From positions 1 through 64,000 of the forward strand of contig JAVWHX010000001.1 in the NCBI GenBank assembly GCA_036639875.1: 64,000 bases of DNA. The letters are read 5' to 3'. The notes under the pieces were generated by a model. That model did not search any database. It had not been told where the DNA came from and saw only the letters and a list, made by a program, of their open reading frames with translations. The position numbers were made by a program, and so were the translations under genes. This document shows positions 1-9,107 of this stretch, piece by piece. The stretch is from JAVWHX01 sp036639875. GTDB lineage: Bacteria; Bacillota_I; Bacilli_A; Erysipelotrichales; Coprobacillaceae. Positions within the stretch are counted from its first letter, which is position 1; every line of letters starts with the position of its first letter.

Positions 1-24
1 AACTCTGACTTTGATATCTTCCAT
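1..24 (-). CDS. rluD: Start of next gene, probably 23S rRNA pseudouridine synthase RluD (partial)
   Basis: An ATG at 24 follows a GGAG site at the correct distance and opens a frame reading MEDIKVRV before the window edge. It overlaps the 3' end of lspA in another frame. The lspA-rluD order is common in Firmicutes, so RluD is the likely product. Eight residues cannot prove it, so the name rests on context. Confidence 0.35.
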
Positions 25-506
25 GTTTTATACTCCTCTATTCCAATTTCCAATAAGATCAAACCAACTCCAAATGTAATCGCCATATCAGCAATGTTGA
101 ATATAGGAAAATTATATCCAAAAATAATAAAATCAATAAAATCTCTTACATAACCAAAAACAACACGGTCAATTAAATTACCAACCATTCCACTAAACAA
201 TACAACCAAACCAAAACGTGTTAACTTATGATAAGGCTTTGTTTGTAAAAAATAGTAAACAATTCCAATACTTGCGATTAAAGAAATAATAAAGAACAAA
301 TTCATATGTCCTTGAAAAATCCCCCAAGCAGCACCAGCATTATGATAATATGTAAAATAAAAGAAATTCTCAATAATTGAATAACTACCACCTAATTCTA
401 ATGTTTGATCAACAATAACTTTTGTTAATTGATCTCCTCCTATAATAACAATTAATGTTATTATATAAAGCAAAATACTTTTATACGTTAAATTTAATTT
501 TTTCAT
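1..506 (-). CDS. lspA: Lipoprotein signal peptidase LspA (3' end cut by window edge)
   Basis: This membrane aspartyl protease (signal peptidase II) removes signal peptides from prolipoproteins after lipid attachment. The visible ~168 residues have four hydrophobic segments. The two family motifs with the catalytic aspartates are present: GNLIDRV near residue 118 and FNIADM near residue 145. The NAGAAWG motif lies near residue 65. The ATG at 506 follows GGTGATG; another ATG six bases upstream is possible. The frame is still open at position 1 but should end soon, since the next gene starts at 24. Several lipoproteins in this window (trpX, camS and the FKBP-like gene) would be substrates. Confidence 0.93.
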   Translation of the reverse strand, partial: MKKLNLTYKSILLYIITLIVIIGGDQLTKVIVDQTLELGGSYSIIENFFYFTYYHNAGAAWGIFQGHMNLFFIISLIASIGIVYYFLQTKPYHKLTRFGLVVLFSGMVGNLIDRVVFGYVRDFIDFIIFGYNFPIFNIADMAITFGVGLILLEIGIEEYKTWKISKSE

Positions 507-552
507 TTTCATCACCATAAATCATTATAATCAAATTTCCCTCCAAAAGCAA

Positions 553-573
553 AGAAAAAAAGCACAATGTGCT
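553..573 (-). terminator. Intrinsic terminator after hemolysin-III gene
   Basis: The AGCAC/GTGCT stem (561-573) is followed on the minus strand by a run of seven T. It lies just past the stop codon of the 576-1226 gene and would end that transcript before lspA. Confidence 0.7.
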
Positions 574-575
574 TT

Positions 576-1226
576 TTAAAGAATAAACAGAAATATTGCA
601 AGATAATGTAATAATGAACCTAACATAACAAAAATATGAAACAATTCATGAAAACCAAACATCTTAGAAAAATTAGGTTTCTTTAATACATAGATAAATG
701 CTCCAATTGAATAAGCAATTCCTCCTGCGGCAATCAACGATAAACAACCAGCAGAAATTCCTGAAAATGCTTGAAAATCAAAAACAATGGCCCATCCCAA
801 TATCAAATACAATCCAACAGTTAAAGCTCTAGGAGCATTTAACCAACAGATTTTTACAATAATACCAATAATCGCAATGCTCCATAAAATCGCTAAGAAG
901 TAATACGAATGCGGTGCATCTACACAATAAACAACAACAGGTGTATAAGTGCCAACAATCAAAACATATATCATAGAATGATCTAATTTTCTAAGAATTG
1001 TTTTGATCTTTTCATTACCTTGAAAAAAGTGATATATTGCACTTGCACTATATAAAGCAATTAATGATATACCAAATACAATAGATGCCCCTAAAACAAC
1101 TGGTGCTGTATCTTTATATAAACCACTAATAATTAAAACTATCAGACCTACAAGTGATAAACACGCCCCAATGAAATGCGTTTCACTGCTAATTGGATCC
1201 ATTGCTTTCTTAAATAATTTTGTCAT
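576..1226 (-). CDS. Hemolysin III family (PAQR/TrhA-type) membrane protein
   Basis: The 216-residue protein is almost entirely hydrophobic, with about seven transmembrane segments. Family motifs are visible: SAIYHFF near residue 62, KLDHSMIYVLIVGTYTP near residue 80, and a C-terminal HELFH...LLHY segment with the histidines that bind metal in this superfamily. The family is linked to membrane homeostasis; the hemolysin name is historical. The start follows GGAGATG. A paralogue of the same length lies at 1932-2582, on the far side of a DUF1836 gene. Confidence 0.88.
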   Translation of the reverse strand: MTKLFKKAMDPISSETHFIGACLSLVGLIVLIISGLYKDTAPVVLGASIVFGISLIALYSASAIYHFFQGNEKIKTILRKLDHSMIYVLIVGTYTPVVVYCVDAPHSYYFLAILWSIAIIGIIVKICWLNAPRALTVGLYLILGWAIVFDFQAFSGISAGCLSLIAAGGIAYSIGAFIYVLKKPNFSKMFGFHELFHIFVMLGSLLHYLAIFLFIL

Positions 1227-1354
1227 TTCAACATCTCCTCATTACATAGTTATTAAAACTATATTATGTATTTATTATATATCATTTATCATTGCTGTCA
1301 ACTAGATATTGTCATTTTATTAAAAATATAGTATGATAATCTTGAGGTGATTTT

Positions 1355-1906
1355 ATGAATAATGATACATTTTATAATATTTTATCAGAAGTAGAAAATA
1401 AAAGTGATTTAAAAGCTGAAGATATTCCTTCATTAGATCTTTATATGGATCAAATCATGACTCTCTTTGATGTTAATTTAGCTGACAATAAGAGATATCA
1501 AGATGATAAATTACTTACCAAAACAATGATAAATAACTATTCTAAAGAAGGTTTATTAAAACCAATAAAAGGAAAGAAATATTCTAAGGATCATATTCTT
1601 CAAATGATATTGATCTATTCTTTGAAAAACACTATCTCTATTCAAGAAATAAAGAAAGTCTTACAACCCTATCATGAAGAAACAGAAAAAATCGAACCCA
1701 TCTATAATCAATTCTTAGAAACAAAAAAAGAATTATCTTCTCAATTAACAAAAGAACTTCATCAATTTATTGAAGATAACCACTATGATCTAAATGATTT
1801 TGATAAACGTACACAAACATTATTACTTATATGTGAACTCAGTACTCAACTTAAGAATATAGCTGAGAAAATGCTTGATACATATTATATTGAAGATGAT
1901 AAATAA
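1355..1906 (+). CDS. DUF1836 family protein, probable DNA-binding regulator
   Basis: The 183-residue protein matches the DUF1836 pattern. An N-terminal part (residues 20-45) is followed by a MerR-like helix-turn-helix around residues 50-85, with LTKTMINNYSKEGLLKP resembling a winged-helix recognition segment, and then a helical C-terminus. The start follows GAGGTG. It is transcribed divergently from the 576-1226 hemolysin-III gene and convergently with the second one. This placement suggests it may regulate one or both, which is inference. No membrane segment is visible. Confidence 0.75.
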   Translation: MNNDTFYNILSEVENKSDLKAEDIPSLDLYMDQIMTLFDVNLADNKRYQDDKLLTKTMINNYSKEGLLKPIKGKKYSKDHILQMILIYSLKNTISIQEIKKVLQPYHEETEKIEPIYNQFLETKKELSSQLTKELHQFIEDNHYDLNDFDKRTQTLLLICELSTQLKNIAEKMLDTYYIEDDK

Positions 1907-1934
1907 AAATGAAGGAAAACCCTTCATTTTTTTA
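1905..1934. terminator. Bidirectional terminator between convergent genes
   Basis: A perfect 8-bp stem (AATGAAGG at 1908-1915, CCTTCATT at 1921-1928) has T-rich flanks on both strands. It serves the DUF1836 gene and the convergent hemolysin-III paralogue. Confidence 0.8.
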
Positions 1935-2582
1935 CATAAAGAATACAATTGCAATAATATGCAAAACACTAGCTGCATTAATAAATAAATGCCAAATAAA
2001 ATGGAAATACTTCTTTTGTTTTGAATAAAATATAACCCCTAGAGAATACATGATACCCCCGCCGACAATAAAACTAAGGAAAAGCAAAGAAGCTTGTTGT
2101 AATAGAGTAGGAATAAAGAAGATTGCTGTCCATCCCATTACCAAATAAATAGTTACAGATAGTTTTGGATAACTATTCTTAGAAATGGATTTTAACAGTA
2201 CTCCTGCAAGCACTGCACCCCATTCTAACGTTAAGATTAAAACCGTTACCCAACCATCTACAACACATAATGCAATCGGTGTATAGCTTCCTGCAATTGC
2301 TAAGTAAATACAAATATGATCTAACTTTCTAAATACATATTTTTGTTCTGAATCATAAGCCATACTATGATATATAGTTGAAACTAAAAACATCATAAAT
2401 AAACATATAATAAAGATTGAAACACCGACACTTCTCGTTATTCCATCTATATAATAAGAGTATACTGCTGCAAACGGTAAAAAGAATAAACATAGTATTG
2501 CCATTACACCATGACTGACAGCATTCCCGACTTCTTCTCCAAAAGTTAATTTAAACATATCTCGCATTGTTTTTTCTTGCAT
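1932..2582 (-). CDS. Hemolysin III family (PAQR/TrhA-type) membrane protein, second copy
   Basis: A 216-residue, roughly seven-span protein with the same motif layout as the 576-1226 gene: STIYHSM near residue 64, KLDHICIYLAIAGSYTP near residue 86, and a C-terminal HFIWHLF...VLH metal-site segment. The two copies have the same length but diverge clearly outside the motifs, so this is an old duplication or separate acquisition. The start follows AAAGGAGG. The MutS-like gene ends 14 bases beyond this start on the same strand, so the two may be co-transcribed. Confidence 0.88.
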   Translation of the reverse strand: MQEKTMRDMFKLTFGEEVGNAVSHGVMAILCLFFLPFAAVYSYYIDGITRSVGVSIFIICLFMMFLVSTIYHSMAYDSEQKYVFRKLDHICIYLAIAGSYTPIALCVVDGWVTVLILTLEWGAVLAGVLLKSISKNSYPKLSVTIYLVMGWTAIFFIPTLLQQASLLFLSFIVGGGIMYSLGVIFYSKQKKYFHFIWHLFINAASVLHIIAIVFFM

Positions 2583-2596
2583 TGTTATACCTCCTT

Positions 2597-4360
2597 TTAT
2601 TTCATAATTCCTAATTGTCTAAGTAAGAATTGACCATTCGTTGTTTGTGATTTACCATCTTTAATTAAGTAATCAAAGTATATTTTTTGATTATCATAAT
2701 ATTCTTCAAAATGATGATTTTGAACTTCAATAACTTGACTTTGACAAAGTTCAACATCATGTGTTGTTAAGAAAGTAAAGATATGAGGTTGACTTAACTT
2801 CTCAATTGTAGCTTTAGCCCCTGCTATTCTATCTAAAGAATTTGTTCCTTTAAATATTTCATCAATTAAACAGATAAGTGGGACTTGTTGATTCGAGAAA
2901 TCAATCATTGTTTTAATTCTTAATAATTCTCCATAAAAAGTAGATACGCCTTCTTCTACATTATCCTTAACCCTCATTGAAGTTAAAATATTCATACAAG
3001 AACATTCCATACTTTCACCAAACACAAAACCACCAGCATAAGCTAAAATCAAGTTCAAACCAACAGTTCTCATAAAAGTTGTTTTACCAGACATATTAGA
3101 ACCAGTAATAATACATACAGAATTATTCATTTTAAAACTATTCCCAACAACTTTTTGTTGATCAATTAATGGATGTCTTAAATCTTGAAAAGAGAGTTGT
3201 AATGATTGCTTTTCAACAATTGTTGGTAGAGTGACATCAAATTCATCGATTTTTAAAACACTCAAACTCATTAATGCCTCTAATTCTGCCAAACAATCAA
3301 ACCAAATACGAATATCATCTTGATAATGATTTAACCACTTTATATATTGATTACGCATATATATTTCATATAAACCTAATCCATTAAGAATTAAAAAAGC
3401 AAATAAATTATTACGATATGAAACTCTTTGAGCTATTTTTGATAATTCCTTAATACCATTTAAAACATCACTATCTTTAAATAACTGTTTATGAATATTT
3501 TGAAGATATCTACTATTCCAATTTTGTTTTTGAATCAATTCAAATATAGAAACATAACTCCTTAAGCTTTTATCAAAGACTCTTATAGGCTCAAATATTT
3601 CACCATGAGTTTTTGATAAAAAGAAAGATAAAAATAATTGAAACACGATAACAACTTCAGCAACAATATAAGTATAAGGATATCCAATCGATAAACTTGC
3701 TAAAACAATTGATACAATGGCTATAATTGGAAAAATCATAATATATGGAAAGAATGGTTTATACTGATTATCTTTAATTGATTGAAGATAATCATATATC
3801 ATTGATTCTTTCTTAATGTGTGTCATTTTCCCATAAGTTTGCATTTCAACAACAAACTGACTATCTTGCGATAATTCAAGAGTTGCTTGTTGTCTATTTT
3901 TAACATTGCTAAAATCTTTGTTTGAAAGAGATTGAGCAAGTTTTTTCTTTCCACCATAAGTAAAACAAATGTTAATCATTTGAAACAATGAATGATGAGC
4001 AAAAACATCTAAATCTAATGAAGTATAATCTTTTTCATCAACAAATGATGAACCATCTTCAACAAATGTATCCCATTGATTATTCATTCTTAAAACATGC
4101 TCATGATAAACTTCTAATAATGCTTGATTATAAGAAAGTTCTTTTTTTACTTTATCATGGACAAAAACAAATGCTATAAAAAAGAATAAATAAACAAAAG
4201 AAATTATATAAAACAATGTGTTTTTTTGAAAATAACCCAAAAGTAAAAAAGTTATAATGCCAATCATTAATACAAATCTTATAATTGAAATTGTATTTGA
4301 TTTCTTATATATCTTATCAACAAGTAATTGTGTTTGTTTTTCGTTTTCTAAAAAGTTCAT
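2597..4360 (-). CDS. Membrane-anchored MutS-like ATPase
   Basis: This 587-residue protein combines hydrophobic segments (two near residues 25-70 and two near 205-250) with a C-terminal MutS-type ATPase. The ATPase shows Walker A (GSNMSGKTT), Walker B (LICLIDEIFKGTNS) and a TTHD switch motif. It lacks the N-terminal mismatch-recognition domain of MutS and the Smr tail of MutS2. Firmicutes carry uncharacterised proteins of this layout. The ATG at 4360 is preferred because AAGGAG lies just upstream; an upstream ATG at 4381 lacks such a site. A role in mismatch repair should not be assumed. Confidence 0.8.
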   Translation of the reverse strand: MNFLENEKQTQLLVDKIYKKSNTISIIRFVLMIGIITFLLLGYFQKNTLFYIISFVYLFFFIAFVFVHDKVKKELSYNQALLEVYHEHVLRMNNQWDTFVEDGSSFVDEKDYTSLDLDVFAHHSLFQMINICFTYGGKKKLAQSLSNKDFSNVKNRQQATLELSQDSQFVVEMQTYGKMTHIKKESMIYDYLQSIKDNQYKPFFPYIMIFPIIAIVSIVLASLSIGYPYTYIVAEVVIVFQLFLSFFLSKTHGEIFEPIRVFDKSLRSYVSIFELIQKQNWNSRYLQNIHKQLFKDSDVLNGIKELSKIAQRVSYRNNLFAFLILNGLGLYEIYMRNQYIKWLNHYQDDIRIWFDCLAELEALMSLSVLKIDEFDVTLPTIVEKQSLQLSFQDLRHPLIDQQKVVGNSFKMNNSVCIITGSNMSGKTTFMRTVGLNLILAYAGGFVFGESMECSCMNILTSMRVKDNVEEGVSTFYGELLRIKTMIDFSNQQVPLICLIDEIFKGTNSLDRIAGAKATIEKLSQPHIFTFLTTHDVELCQSQVIEVQNHHFEEYYDNQKIYFDYLIKDGKSQTTNGQFLLRQLGIMK

Positions 4361-4402
4361 AGCGTATCTCCTTGTTTGCATATTATAGCATAATTGTTAT
4401 GA

Positions 4403-4436
4403 GATAAAAAGATAGCACAATAAATATTGTACTATC
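4403..4436 (-). terminator. Intrinsic terminator of uppP
   Basis: The hairpin at 4411-4436 (arms GATAGCACAATA and TATTGTACTATC) is followed on the minus strand by TTTTTATC. The uppP stop codon lies in the proximal arm. Confidence 0.75.
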
Positions 4437-5289
4437 CTAAAAATATAAAATAAGCCAAAACCAAAACTCCTAATACTATTCGATACCATCCAAAGAATTT
4501 AAAATCATGTTTCTTAACATAATTCATTAAGAATCTTATTGAAATTGCTGAAACAATAAATGCAACAACCATTCCAATAACCAAAATCATAACTTCAGAT
4601 GCAGTAAAAGCAAAACCAAATTTAACAATCTTTAAAAGTGATGCTCCAAACATAACGGGAATTGCCAAGACAAATGTAAATTCTGCAGCTGCAGTTCTAG
4701 ATACGCCTAATAACAAAGCCCCTATTATTGTTGCTCCTGAACGTGATGTTCCTGGGAATACTGCGGCTATAAGTTGGAAGACTCCAATTAATAACGCTGC
4801 TTGAAATGTAATCTCAGCAAGTGAATTCATTTTTGGTCTTTTTCCTTTGTTATAATCTTCAATAACTAGGAAAGCAATACCAAATACGATTAATGCAATA
4901 GCAACTGTTTGATAATTATAGAACCATGCATTTAATTGTTCATCAAACAATAAACCAATAACTGCAGCAGGTACACAAGCCACTAATATTTTTAACCATA
5001 ATTCAATTTTATCTGCTTTAACATAAGATAAGATTCCAGTTCTTGCTAACGGATGTTTATTATGTTTCTTTCCAAAAGGAAAAAACTTATTCCAAAACAA
5101 CAAAACAACAGCAAGAATAGCTCCTAATTGTATAACAACTTGAAAAACATCATAGAAACTTGTTGAAACATCTAACTTCACAAATTCATCTAATAAAATC
5201 ATATGGCCAGTACTACTAATAGGTAGCCATTCAGTAATTCCTTCAACAAATCCAAATAGGATTGCTTTTAAGATTTCTATAAATTCCAT
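4432..5289 (-). CDS. uppP: Undecaprenyl-diphosphatase UppP/BacA
   Basis: This integral membrane enzyme dephosphorylates undecaprenyl diphosphate to regenerate the lipid carrier for wall synthesis. The 285-residue length and about eight spans are normal. Both signature regions are present: EGITEWLPISSTGHMIL near residues 16-32 and FPGTSRSGATIIG near residues 177-190, which carry the catalytic Glu, Ser, His and Arg. The start follows GGAGGG. High expression confers bacitracin tolerance in other species. It appears to be its own transcription unit. Confidence 0.95.
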   Translation of the reverse strand: MEFIEILKAILFGFVEGITEWLPISSTGHMILLDEFVKLDVSTSFYDVFQVVIQLGAILAVVLLFWNKFFPFGKKHNKHPLARTGILSYVKADKIELWLKILVACVPAAVIGLLFDEQLNAWFYNYQTVAIALIVFGIAFLVIEDYNKGKRPKMNSLAEITFQAALLIGVFQLIAAVFPGTSRSGATIIGALLLGVSRTAAAEFTFVLAIPVMFGASLLKIVKFGFAFTASEVMILVIGMVVAFIVSAISIRFLMNYVKKHDFKFFGWYRIVLGVLVLAYFIFLG

Positions 5290-5445
5290 TATATCCCTCC
5301 ATTTAACTTTACTTATTTACTTTATACCATTTTTATAATGAAGTCTATTCTTTTTTTGTCTTACAAATATGAAACTTTAAGATTATTTCATATTTATCCC
5401 TTTTATATAAAATGATCAATCCCTTAAACTAATATTATATAATCT

Positions 5446-6768
5446 TTATTTCTGATGATTCTTTTTCCATTCTTTAATCATTTTTAATCTTTCTTGTACT
5501 TTAGCTTCAGTGCCTTGAGAAGTAGGATAATAATAAGTTTTATCTTTTAATGAATCAGGTAAACATTGCATTGTTGTGAGTTTGCTTTCATAATCATGAG
5601 CATATTGATACCCTTTACCATATTCTAAGTCTTTCATAAGCTTTGTAGGAGCGTTTCTAATCTGTAAAGGAACTGGTTCTGACAACATCTTAAGAGCATC
5701 CTTTTTTGCTGTTTCATAAGCCATATACAACGCATTTGATTTAGGTGCCAATGAAAGATAAGTCACTGCATGAGTTAAATGAACACTACATTCAGGCATT
5801 CCTATAAAATGACAACTCTGATAAACAGATACACAAATCTCTATAGCACGACTATCTGCCATCCCAATATCTTCACTAGCAAAACGAATAAGTCTTCTAG
5901 CCACATATAACGGATCTTCACCTGCTTCTAACATTCTCGCTAACCAATAAATTGCTGCATCTACATCACTATTACGCATTGATTTATGTAAAGCAGAAAT
6001 AATATTATAATGTTCTTCTCCATTTTTATCATATAATAGTGATTTCTTAGAAGTACATTGCTCAATCATTTCCTTAGTTACAATAATTTGATTATCTTTT
6101 TCTTCACTATTTAAAACAACCATTTCTAATGTATTTAATGCAGTTCTTGCATCACCATTAGAAAACCCTGCAATCATATAAATCATATCTTCATCAATCA
6201 CAATATTATCTTCTTTAAATCCTCTTTCATCTTCTAAAGCATTATGAATCAATTCAACCAAATCTTGTTGGGTAAGCGATTTTAATACAAAGACTTTACA
6301 TCTTGATAACAAGGCTGAGTTTACTTCAAAAGAAGGATTTTCTGTAGTTGCACCAATAAGAATAATACTACCCTTTTCTACATATGGTAAAAAAGCATCT
6401 TGTTGTGCTTTATTAAAACGATGTATTTCATCAACAAAAACAATTGTCTTTCTCCCATATTTCTTAGCAGCTTCAGCTTCTTTCATAACTTCCTTTATTT
6501 CTTTAATACCACTTGTAACAGCGCTAAAGTTAATAAACTGAGCTTGTGTCTTTTCAGCAATGATTCTTGCTAAGGTTGTCTTCCCTACACCAGGAGGACC
6601 CCAAAATATCATCGAAGAAACCTGATCTTTTTCAATCAAATTCCAAAGAATATTGCCTTTACCTAACAAATGTTTTTGCCCTACATAACCATCCAAATGA
6701 AGTGGACGTAAACGATTAGCAAGTGGTTCGCTAGAAGATTGTTCATCAAATAATAATATATTTTCCAT
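5446..6768 (-). CDS. rarA: Replication-associated recombination ATPase RarA/MgsA
   Basis: A 440-residue AAA+ protein of the clamp-loader group that acts at stalled replication forks. Walker A (GPPGVGKTT) is near residue 57, Walker B (FVDEIHRFN) near residue 112, sensor 1 (GATTENPS) near residue 140 and an arginine finger (LLSRCK) near residue 154. The C-terminal half matches the tetramerisation domain, including PLYVARRLIRFASEDIG. Length is normal. The start follows GGGGGATG. A downstream copy of the 50-bp repeat flanking the NERD-HRDC gene lies directly upstream. Confidence 0.95.
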   Translation of the reverse strand: MENILLFDEQSSSEPLANRLRPLHLDGYVGQKHLLGKGNILWNLIEKDQVSSMIFWGPPGVGKTTLARIIAEKTQAQFINFSAVTSGIKEIKEVMKEAEAAKKYGRKTIVFVDEIHRFNKAQQDAFLPYVEKGSIILIGATTENPSFEVNSALLSRCKVFVLKSLTQQDLVELIHNALEDERGFKEDNIVIDEDMIYMIAGFSNGDARTALNTLEMVVLNSEEKDNQIIVTKEMIEQCTSKKSLLYDKNGEEHYNIISALHKSMRNSDVDAAIYWLARMLEAGEDPLYVARRLIRFASEDIGMADSRAIEICVSVYQSCHFIGMPECSVHLTHAVTYLSLAPKSNALYMAYETAKKDALKMLSEPVPLQIRNAPTKLMKDLEYGKGYQYAHDYESKLTTMQCLPDSLKDKTYYYPTSQGTEAKVQERLKMIKEWKKNHQK

Positions 6769-6789
6769 TCAATCATCCCCCGTTTCTTA

Positions 6790-6839
6790 TTCCATTATAA
6801 CAGAAATAAAATAAGAGAGCATTATGATAATGTCTCTCT
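6790..6839. repeat. 50-bp direct repeat, copy 1 (contains a terminator hairpin)
   Basis: Positions 6790-6839 are identical over 50 bases to 7878-7927. The unit contains the hairpin formed by 6814-6839 (AGAGA...CATTA/TAATG...TCTCT), which on the minus strand is followed by a T-rich tract. The bases beyond (C/T-rich, Shine-Dalgarno complement) are also similar in both copies. The pair brackets the NERD-HRDC gene, whose TAG stop uses the first base outside this copy. Confidence 0.9.
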
Positions 6840-7860
6840 AAATATGTTTTTTTATAATCTCAATAATATCTTCTCCATATTTTAAAACTTTTACTTCGCC
6901 AAAACCAGAAACAATCATTAAATCCTCTTTTGTAGTTGGCATTTTCTCTATCAAATCTTCTAACTGCTTATTATTAAAAATAAAATATGGTTTAATATTT
7001 TCCTCTTTGCTTTTGTTGTACCTAAAAGCCTTTAATTCTTTATATATGTTAGTGTCCTCAATATTTGACATATTAACTTCCACATCCTTTTCAACAGCTA
7101 GAATTTCATCGATTTTATATTGATCGTATTTTTTCAAATAATCTTTAGTTATATTGTTATGCATATTTAAAATTTTTTGAGCCCAATTTAATAATTCATT
7201 ATCATTAATTGCTGGTTCTTTTGACTCATTATAAATATCTTTAATATAACCAATCAATTGATCAGCTCTTATTACTTTTCTTTTTATATCCTTTTGAGCA
7301 TATTTCATATTAACAACTGTTTTAGGGTTTGCCAAAACAACAACTGACTTATAAAGATTATCAAATGCATTCTTTATAATTAACTTAGTAAAAACATTTG
7401 ATCTGGATTCAACTATTATTTTTTTCATTAATTCAAGGTGTCTTTGATTTTGTGTTATTGGAGAATAGATACCTTCTTTTTTTCTTTTTCCGTTATACTC
7501 ACTTGTTCGAATAAAATCTCCATTACTATTTATTTCAATATTTCCATAAAGATTTTTACACTCAATAATGAAACATATTTTTCTAGTAAATACCATATAA
7601 TCTATTTGTGCAGAAAAATCATCCATTTCCAAATATATATCATGAAGTACATAAAGTGGAAGATGAGAATTTTTTAGTTCATAAGCAATATTGTTTTCAC
7701 CAACTATTCCATATTCTATATTTTTTATATCTTGTTGTATAATACGTTTTCCTTCATCATTTAAAAATGTTTCTAACGACTTTAACTTTTCCAATTGTTC
7801 TTGCGAATCACTATTTTCTTTTAAAAAAACTGGCTCATTTAATTTATTAAAGAATCCCAT
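6838..7860 (-). CDS. NERD nuclease-related domain protein with C-terminal HRDC domain
   Basis: A 340-residue soluble protein. The NERD domain (about residues 45-160) is a restriction-endonuclease-like fold, and the expected E56, D87 and E100-x-K102 are present. The C-terminus (about 293-340) is an HRDC domain with the PTTKEDLMIVSGFGEVK signature of nucleic-acid-binding helicase tails. It is therefore probably DNA-acting, but its role is unknown. The start follows GGGGAG. The gene is bracketed by perfect 50-bp repeats, suggesting that it was gained as a cassette between the GGDEF gene and rarA. Confidence 0.8.
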   Translation of the reverse strand: MGFFNKLNEPVFLKENSDSQEQLEKLKSLETFLNDEGKRIIQQDIKNIEYGIVGENNIAYELKNSHLPLYVLHDIYLEMDDFSAQIDYMVFTRKICFIIECKNLYGNIEINSNGDFIRTSEYNGKRKKEGIYSPITQNQRHLELMKKIIVESRSNVFTKLIIKNAFDNLYKSVVVLANPKTVVNMKYAQKDIKRKVIRADQLIGYIKDIYNESKEPAINDNELLNWAQKILNMHNNITKDYLKKYDQYKIDEILAVEKDVEVNMSNIEDTNIYKELKAFRYNKSKEENIKPYFIFNNKQLEDLIEKMPTTKEDLMIVSGFGEVKVLKYGEDIIEIIKKHI

Positions 7861-7877
7861 ATATTACTCCCCTTTTC

Positions 7878-7927
7878 TTCCATTATAACAGAAATAAAAT
7901 AAGAGAGCATTATGATAATGTCTCTCT
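7878..7927. repeat. 50-bp direct repeat, copy 2 (contains a terminator hairpin)
   Basis: This is identical to 6790-6839. It lies 10 bases past the stop of the 7938-9107 GGDEF gene and serves as its terminator. The repeat-to-repeat distance is 1088 bp, one gene length. Confidence 0.9.
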
Positions 7928-7937
7928 TATAGAATAT

Positions 7938-9107
7938 TTAACAATTCTTTTCAACCAAACAATTACGTCCTAAACTTTTAGCTTCATATAATGCATTATC
8001 AGCTTCTTTAATACCTTCATCTATATCTTTCAACTCAGATATTTTTCCACTCCAAGTTCCAATGCTAACTGTAACTCTATCGAACTCAACATCATCTCTA
8101 TGAATATCCATATCTTGAATGGTCTTTAATAATTTATTAGCAAAATAATGTGTATCAATAACTTCATCACTCATCTTAACAACCAAAAATTCTTCTCCAC
8201 CATAACGAATTGGATCAGCATCAAACTCATGACATACATGTCTAATTTCAAGTGCTAATCTTTTTAAACATTCATCACCTTGGATATGACCATAATAATC
8301 ATTATACTGTTTAAAATAATCGATATCTATCATTAAAAACATACAATCATATTTTTTCTTTTTACATTCATCAAACAAAGGATATATCTTTTCAAACAAA
8401 TAATGTCTATTATAGAAATTTGTTAACTGATCAATATGAACCATTTTCTTAAGTAAAGTATTTGATACTTCTATTTCTTTATATTGTGAAGCAATTGTTT
8501 CTCTGTCACAGAATTCTATAGCCATACTATGATAATAACGATATGAAATATATAAAGTTAATATTGTAACAAAAGTCCCATTAATGATATCTCCAAAAAC
8601 ACTACGTGTTGTTGTATTATTCATCAACAATATAATCAATGCTACCCAAGTTAAGCCAAAAAAGACTACGCTTTCTATAGGTGTTAATAAAAGAACTGCT
8701 GCCATTGTTGGAATAAGATAATAATATACTGATATTCCATTCCCATTCATTTGTTCTAAAAAAGTAATTCCTAATACCCACAAGCATAAAACAACTGCAT
8801 ATATTCTACGAACCCATAAAAAAACAGTATCATTCTTATGTTTATGTGTATATGTATAAGCTATAATAGCTATCATTGTAAAAACAAAGAGAAATAAATA
8901 TAAACAGAAATATTGCATACTCCTTGTCATTTCAAAAGACACACGTTTATTTATAATGAAAATTGACATCATAAATAATTGTGTTAATGCGACTATAATT
9001 GCAATATTTCTTTCTGTTTTATAAACTTTATTAGGTATATAATTATAAAAACCTTCTTTTTGTTTTGAATTTAAAATAACAATTCTATCTAAAAGATTCT
9101 TTTTCAT
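7938..9107 (-). CDS. Membrane-anchored GGDEF diguanylate cyclase
   Basis: The 389-residue protein has about six hydrophobic segments in residues 30-200 and a GGDEF domain in 230-385. The catalytic signature reads YGGEEF, a functional variant, and the upstream DIDYFKQYNDYYGHIQGDECL segment has the metal-binding residues. It should synthesise c-di-GMP from two GTP in response to an unknown signal at the membrane. No RxxD inhibitory site precedes the signature (the position reads FDAD). The start follows AAAGGAGG. It is one of three GGDEF proteins here. Confidence 0.92.
   Translation of the reverse strand: MKKNLLDRIVILNSKQKEGFYNYIPNKVYKTERNIAIIVALTQLFMMSIFIINKRVSFEMTRSMQYFCLYLFLFVFTMIAIIAYTYTHKHKNDTVFLWVRRIYAVVLCLWVLGITFLEQMNGNGISVYYYLIPTMAAVLLLTPIESVVFFGLTWVALIILLMNNTTTRSVFGDIINGTFVTILTLYISYRYYHSMAIEFCDRETIASQYKEIEVSNTLLKKMVHIDQLTNFYNRHYLFEKIYPLFDECKKKKYDCMFLMIDIDYFKQYNDYYGHIQGDECLKRLALEIRHVCHEFDADPIRYGGEEFLVVKMSDEVIDTHYFANKLLKTIQDMDIHRDDVEFDRVTVSIGTWSGKISELKDIDEGIKEADNALYEAKSLGRNCLVEKNC

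Noticed and set aside
3988..4179. Plus-strand open frame of 63 codons inside the MutS-like gene
   Set aside because: Antisense to a conserved coding region, no Shine-Dalgarno, and AT-rich DNA makes such frames common.
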